Shown here piece after piece: positions 61,248 through 64,000 of a stretch of DNA of 64,000 nt (position 1 is the first letter of the stretch; each line of letters opens with the position of its first letter). The stretch spans positions 186,001 to 250,000 of the forward strand of contig NZ_QLMC01000003.1 of assembly GCF_003259745.1 (NCBI RefSeq). The letters run 5' to 3'. The notes beneath the pieces were generated by a model. The model was given only the letters and a program-made list of their open reading frames with translations. It was not told the DNA's origin and made no database searches. A program made the position numbers and the translations under genes. This DNA comes from Larkinella arboricola (GTDB lineage Bacteria; Bacteroidota; Bacteroidia; Cytophagales; Spirosomataceae).

Positions 61248-61767
61248 AGCTACAGGTTTTAGGTTACGGTGTTCACCTACCGCGTCCAGACTGTTGGACT
61301 AGCAGGTAGTCTGCAAGGTTGCAGAGGATTGCGTATCAAATTTACCGTTTATTTAGCTTAAATCATTTGCCTTAGCCCCATTACCATAAAGCCGCCGGTA
61401 TTATAAGTGTGCTAAAGCCTACGAAGAGAGACAGACTTCGGTTGGTATCAGCTTCACTGTTACGGGGAGCATTTTTCACGAAGGCACTGGCAGGAAGTCT
61501 GTTAACAACAAACCCGTTTACCCATACCATCTAATCACATTCCCGGCCCAGATAATCATCGAAGTTGTTATATACACAATCTGGTGCGCAAATCCGCGCC
61601 TGCCGTTTTCTTTGTCTTGTACAGGCCGGACCTTATTGGGGAGGTCCGGCTTTTTATGGAGGCTTACCGGAACAAACTAACGCCTGGGGGCTACTCTCAC
61701 TGGTTTTGCTAACCGTTCCCGCTCATAATCATCTGATTACAAAACCGATGTAGTGGAACACGCCCTT
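61248..61767. other. 520-base gap with an orphan terminator
   Basis: No credible gene. A clear plus-strand terminator at 61625-61655 has no recognised gene in front of it, which leaves room for a short non-coding transcript in about 61250-61620. Confidence 0.5.
61625..61655 (+). terminator. Orphan rho-independent terminator
   Basis: Perfect 9-bp stem GCCGGACCT (61625-61633) / AGGTCCGGC (61642-61650), 8-base loop, then TTTTT. It points on the plus strand with no plus-strand gene within 700 bases upstream. Confidence 0.75.
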
Positions 61768-62556
61768 TCAGTCTTCAAACACAATTTTGCTCCAGCGTTC
61801 GGGCTGATGTGTATCATAAACGCCATGCGGGGTCAGAACCATAGCCTGGTTTGCTACTGTACCCGAAACCGGGATTTTCTGAAAACGGCCCAGAAACATT
61901 TTCCATATATCCCCACGCTGCGGAGGTAATGAACGACCGCCCGCAAGCCACGTCAGGCTCTGCCACGGAATGGCAATCTCCAGGCTCCATCCTCGATCTA
62001 TATCGGTATGATCATTTAAGGTACCATCTAGCTGCACCGCCGTTTGCAGACCTGGTAAGTCATAATTGAGAAAGGCCCAACGCACACCGCGCGGATGGGT
62101 GCCATACCAGAAAGTCTGATCATGGCGGTCGAAGTTGCCAGCGAAGGTCAGCGTCTGCGGATGATGCACGTCAAAAAGGGGAACGTCAAACCGCCCACCG
62201 GGCTGATAGGCGTCACGCCAGATAAAAAACACTTCGTAGATGGTGTTACGGGCATTGACTTCAAGCTCATAATAGCAGTCGCCCCCGTCAATTAATAATT
62301 CGAGGTCATTCTCCAGAAAGATAGTCGAATCCCGTTGGGTAAGCTGAGCCTCCAGAAAAGGTTCTTCGGCTCGAAACGCTACGTAAAGATGCGTATCATT
62401 CCAGAGCACGGCGGTACGGGTATCGTACAAACCTGGGGCAGCTGTCACCATATCGACAAAGCGATGGCTCCAGGTGGCCGACTGCCAGACAGACTTGGTG
62501 AGATCACCGTTAACTTCTAATGTTTGGTGGATTTTCTGAGCGGTATAGTCAGGCAT
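61768..62556 (-). CDS. CBM9-like carbohydrate-binding protein
   Basis: 262 aa, no signal peptide seen at this start. CBM9/DOMON-like fold: VNGDLTKSVWQSATWSHRFVDMV, WNDTHLYVAFRAEEPFLEAQL, ENDLELLIDGGDCYYELEVNARNTIYEVFF, RGWSLEIAIPWQSL. Such stand-alone domains usually bind sugars or are part of larger surface proteins; no enzyme is attached. A cytoplasmic location would be odd for this family. Confidence 0.8.
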   Translation of the reverse strand: MPDYTAQKIHQTLEVNGDLTKSVWQSATWSHRFVDMVTAAPGLYDTRTAVLWNDTHLYVAFRAEEPFLEAQLTQRDSTIFLENDLELLIDGGDCYYELEVNARNTIYEVFFIWRDAYQPGGRFDVPLFDVHHPQTLTFAGNFDRHDQTFWYGTHPRGVRWAFLNYDLPGLQTAVQLDGTLNDHTDIDRGWSLEIAIPWQSLTWLAGGRSLPPQRGDIWKMFLGRFQKIPVSGTVANQAMVLTPHGVYDTHQPERWSKIVFED

Positions 62557-63185
62557 AGGAATAGTTATTTTGGCAAATATACCTAAGCTCCAAAGAAGAT
62601 TGATGGTTTTAGATCACGGTTTCTGTAGCCTCGCGGCAAATTGCCGATTGGATTTTCGGCAGGATGCGTCGGCAGGTTCGTAAAAAACCGCTTGTTGGAT
62701 GGACGAACACCCGGTTCATCCAGTTCGATCACCAAAACCCGGTTTTGATAACTTTCGGCTCCCTATAACCGCGTTCTCAGGACAAGCCCTCAGAATCGGA
62801 CAATCACAGGGTAATCCTGTCCGATTTCGGACAGTCAGTTACAGAAAGATCGCCCTTTAGAGCCTATAAAACCCGTTTACCAATCGTGGTACAATAGTTG
62901 ACCCCGATTGGTGACCACGGTTTTCGCCCTTTGATCGCTTTTGGTGTAACCAGATCCGCACAATGACATTCTGGGGCTGACTTTCAAATTATTCAGGTTA
63001 CCCGGGACTTAGGGCGAACGTACTATCGGTGCCAACCAGAAGGCCAGATTTCTGGCATATCAAGGATGGTTGTTGGTCATGGCTGAGTTACTGGAGGTGG
63101 GAATTACGCTACTGCCGGTCAGGCTCCAGCGTCTGAAAGGTACACTTACGGCCCTGGTTGAATTAATCACTAACTCCGAAGAGTC
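62557..63185. other. 629-base control region upstream of the permease
   Basis: No credible long gene. Contains the palindromic TGTCCG/CGGACA sites (62794-62834) and an 8-bp inverted repeat ACCAATCG (62879-62886) / CGATTGGT (62905-62912). Confidence 0.5.
62794..62834. promoter_or_regulatory. Operator-like TGTCCG/CGGACA palindromes
   Basis: CTGTCCG-ATTT-CGGACAG is a perfect palindrome at 62817-62834, and another CGGACA half-site lies at 62797-62802, pairing with the first arm over 9 bp (62794-62802 with 62818-62826). Three half-sites in 41 bases suggest cooperative binding of a dimeric regulator. Confidence 0.55.
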
Positions 63186-64000
63186 ATGTTCATCAACTAT
63201 TTAAAAATCGCCTGGCGGAATCTGTGGAAAAACAATGGCTTCTCGCTCATCAATATAGCGGGGCTAGCCACCGGTTTGGCGGTAGCGTTGCTGATTATCC
63301 AGTATGTGCGCTTTGAGCTGAACTACGAACATTCAAACCCGCTGGCCGATCGGATCGTGCGGCTCTCCATCAACTATCTGAACGGTGGCACGGTCGACGC
63401 GCAGGATGCCGAAACCTATCCTCCCATGGGTGCCAAAGCCCTGCGGGAAATGAATGAAGTCGTCAACTATACCCGCGCCTATCCTTTACGCAAACAGCTT
63501 TCAACGGTTCAGATTGGTGATCAATATTACGCACTCAATAACGTCTATGCGGTTGATTCTTCTTTTTTCTCCATGTTCCAGTACCCGTTGCTGCGGGGCA
63601 GCCGAAAAGGACTCTTCAGCCAGCCCCGGCAGGTGGTTCTGACGAAAACAATGGCGTTGACCTACTTCAAAACGCTCGAGGTGCTGGGTAAAACGCTGAA
63701 AATTCCTACACGGGGAGGAAACCTTCTGTTGGAAATACGGGGCGTAGTACCGGATAGCCCAGTCGACACGCATCTGAAATTCGACCTGCTTCTCTCCTAT
63801 CCAACCATGCTCTCGGACTTTGGGGAAAACGAAGAAAACTGGAACAATAACAACACCTACACCTATCTGCAACTTGCCGAAAACATCCGCTACGACGGGT
63901 TTACCCAATCGCTGGCTGCTTTCAGCGACCGGTTACTGCGGAAAAAAAAGCTAACCAATCAGCAGGTGATTGGCCAGACAATCGGTGACATCCATCTACA
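63186..64000 (+). CDS. MacB/FtsX-type ABC transporter permease (5' part)
   Basis: 271 codons from ATG 63186, open at the window edge. MFINYLKIAWRNLWKNNGFSLINIAGLATGLAVALLIIQYV gives the usual N-terminal cytoplasmic turn and first TM helix, followed by the periplasmic MacB-like domain (NNVYAVDSSFFSMFQYPLLRG, QVVLTKTMALTYF). Full-length relatives have about 800 aa and export or lipoprotein-release roles. No ATPase gene is in the window. Confidence 0.88.
   Translation, partial: MFINYLKIAWRNLWKNNGFSLINIAGLATGLAVALLIIQYVRFELNYEHSNPLADRIVRLSINYLNGGTVDAQDAETYPPMGAKALREMNEVVNYTRAYPLRKQLSTVQIGDQYYALNNVYAVDSSFFSMFQYPLLRGSRKGLFSQPRQVVLTKTMALTYFKTLEVLGKTLKIPTRGGNLLLEIRGVVPDSPVDTHLKFDLLLSYPTMLSDFGENEENWNNNNTYTYLQLAENIRYDGFTQSLAAFSDRLLRKKKLTNQQVIGQTIGDIHL

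Noticed and set aside
63078-63203. 41-codon frame before the permease
   Set aside because: Overlaps the permease start in another frame and has no recognisable feature.

Overview
The window comes from the chromosome of a Bacteroidota bacterium, most likely order Cytophagales, Spirosomataceae-like (Spirosoma/Larkinella type). This rests on a SusC/SusD pair, a PorE-like OmpA lipoprotein, DUF4230 and DUF5606 proteins, a Tgt without the usual zinc motif, several TAnnTTTG-type -7 promoter boxes, and few Shine-Dalgarno sequences. The taxonomic call is inference from gene content; no 16S gene is present.

Layout. 1-8.4 kb holds the end of a flippase gene, a PorE-like envelope lipoprotein, a TspO-like membrane protein and housekeeping genes (folK, gatC, plsC, purH, pdhB). 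8.5-20 kb holds a SusCD uptake pair, a sigma-54-type response regulator with no DNA-binding domain, a LuxE-like acyl-protein synthetase, a lipoprotein, a histidine kinase, hemA and a DUF4230 gene. 20-24.3 kb is a small two-carbon amine/phosphonate block: eutBC, facing away from a phosphonatase-like HAD hydrolase and a phosphonate-associated FAD oxidoreductase. 24.4-26.4 kb holds DUF5606, engB and a thioredoxin-fold lipoprotein. 26.5-42.6 kb is one long minus-strand Wzx/Wzy-type polysaccharide locus. It reads, in transcription order: export porin, chain-length regulator, UDP-GlcNAc dehydrogenase, flippase, glycosyltransferases, a frameshifted polymerase, a fucosyltransferase, more glycosyltransferases, and a PglC/PglD/PglE-like bacillosamine module. 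42.8-48.2 kb holds an OmpA-family barrel protein, tgt, a membrane glycosyltransferase, rsmG, a small PH-like protein and tRNA-Asn(GTT).

48.2-59.9 kb is a strongly AT-rich integrated element in the 3' end of that tRNA. It is bounded by a perfect 28-bp direct repeat (48204-48231 and 59915-59942). Its core has a tyrosine integrase, a TOPRIM primase-like protein, a VirE-type ATPase, a small HTH protein, an XRE regulator, a 14+14-bp palindromic operator and two repeat clusters that look like a replication origin. Its cargo looks like anti-phage defence: a Mrr-type nuclease fused to an nSTAND-like NTPase, a DUF262-HNH (GmrSD-type) protein, and a single-chain ABC-type ATPase plus TOPRIM/DUF4435-like protein resembling a fused PARIS (AriA-AriB) or OLD system. 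No relaxase or virion genes are visible, so it looks like a phage-satellite-like or immobile defence island. This is the most interesting part of the window.

60-64 kb returns to host-like composition: three small unknown proteins, a CBM9-like protein, and the start of a MacB/FtsX-type permease preceded by a palindromic TGTCCG/CGGACA operator-like site.
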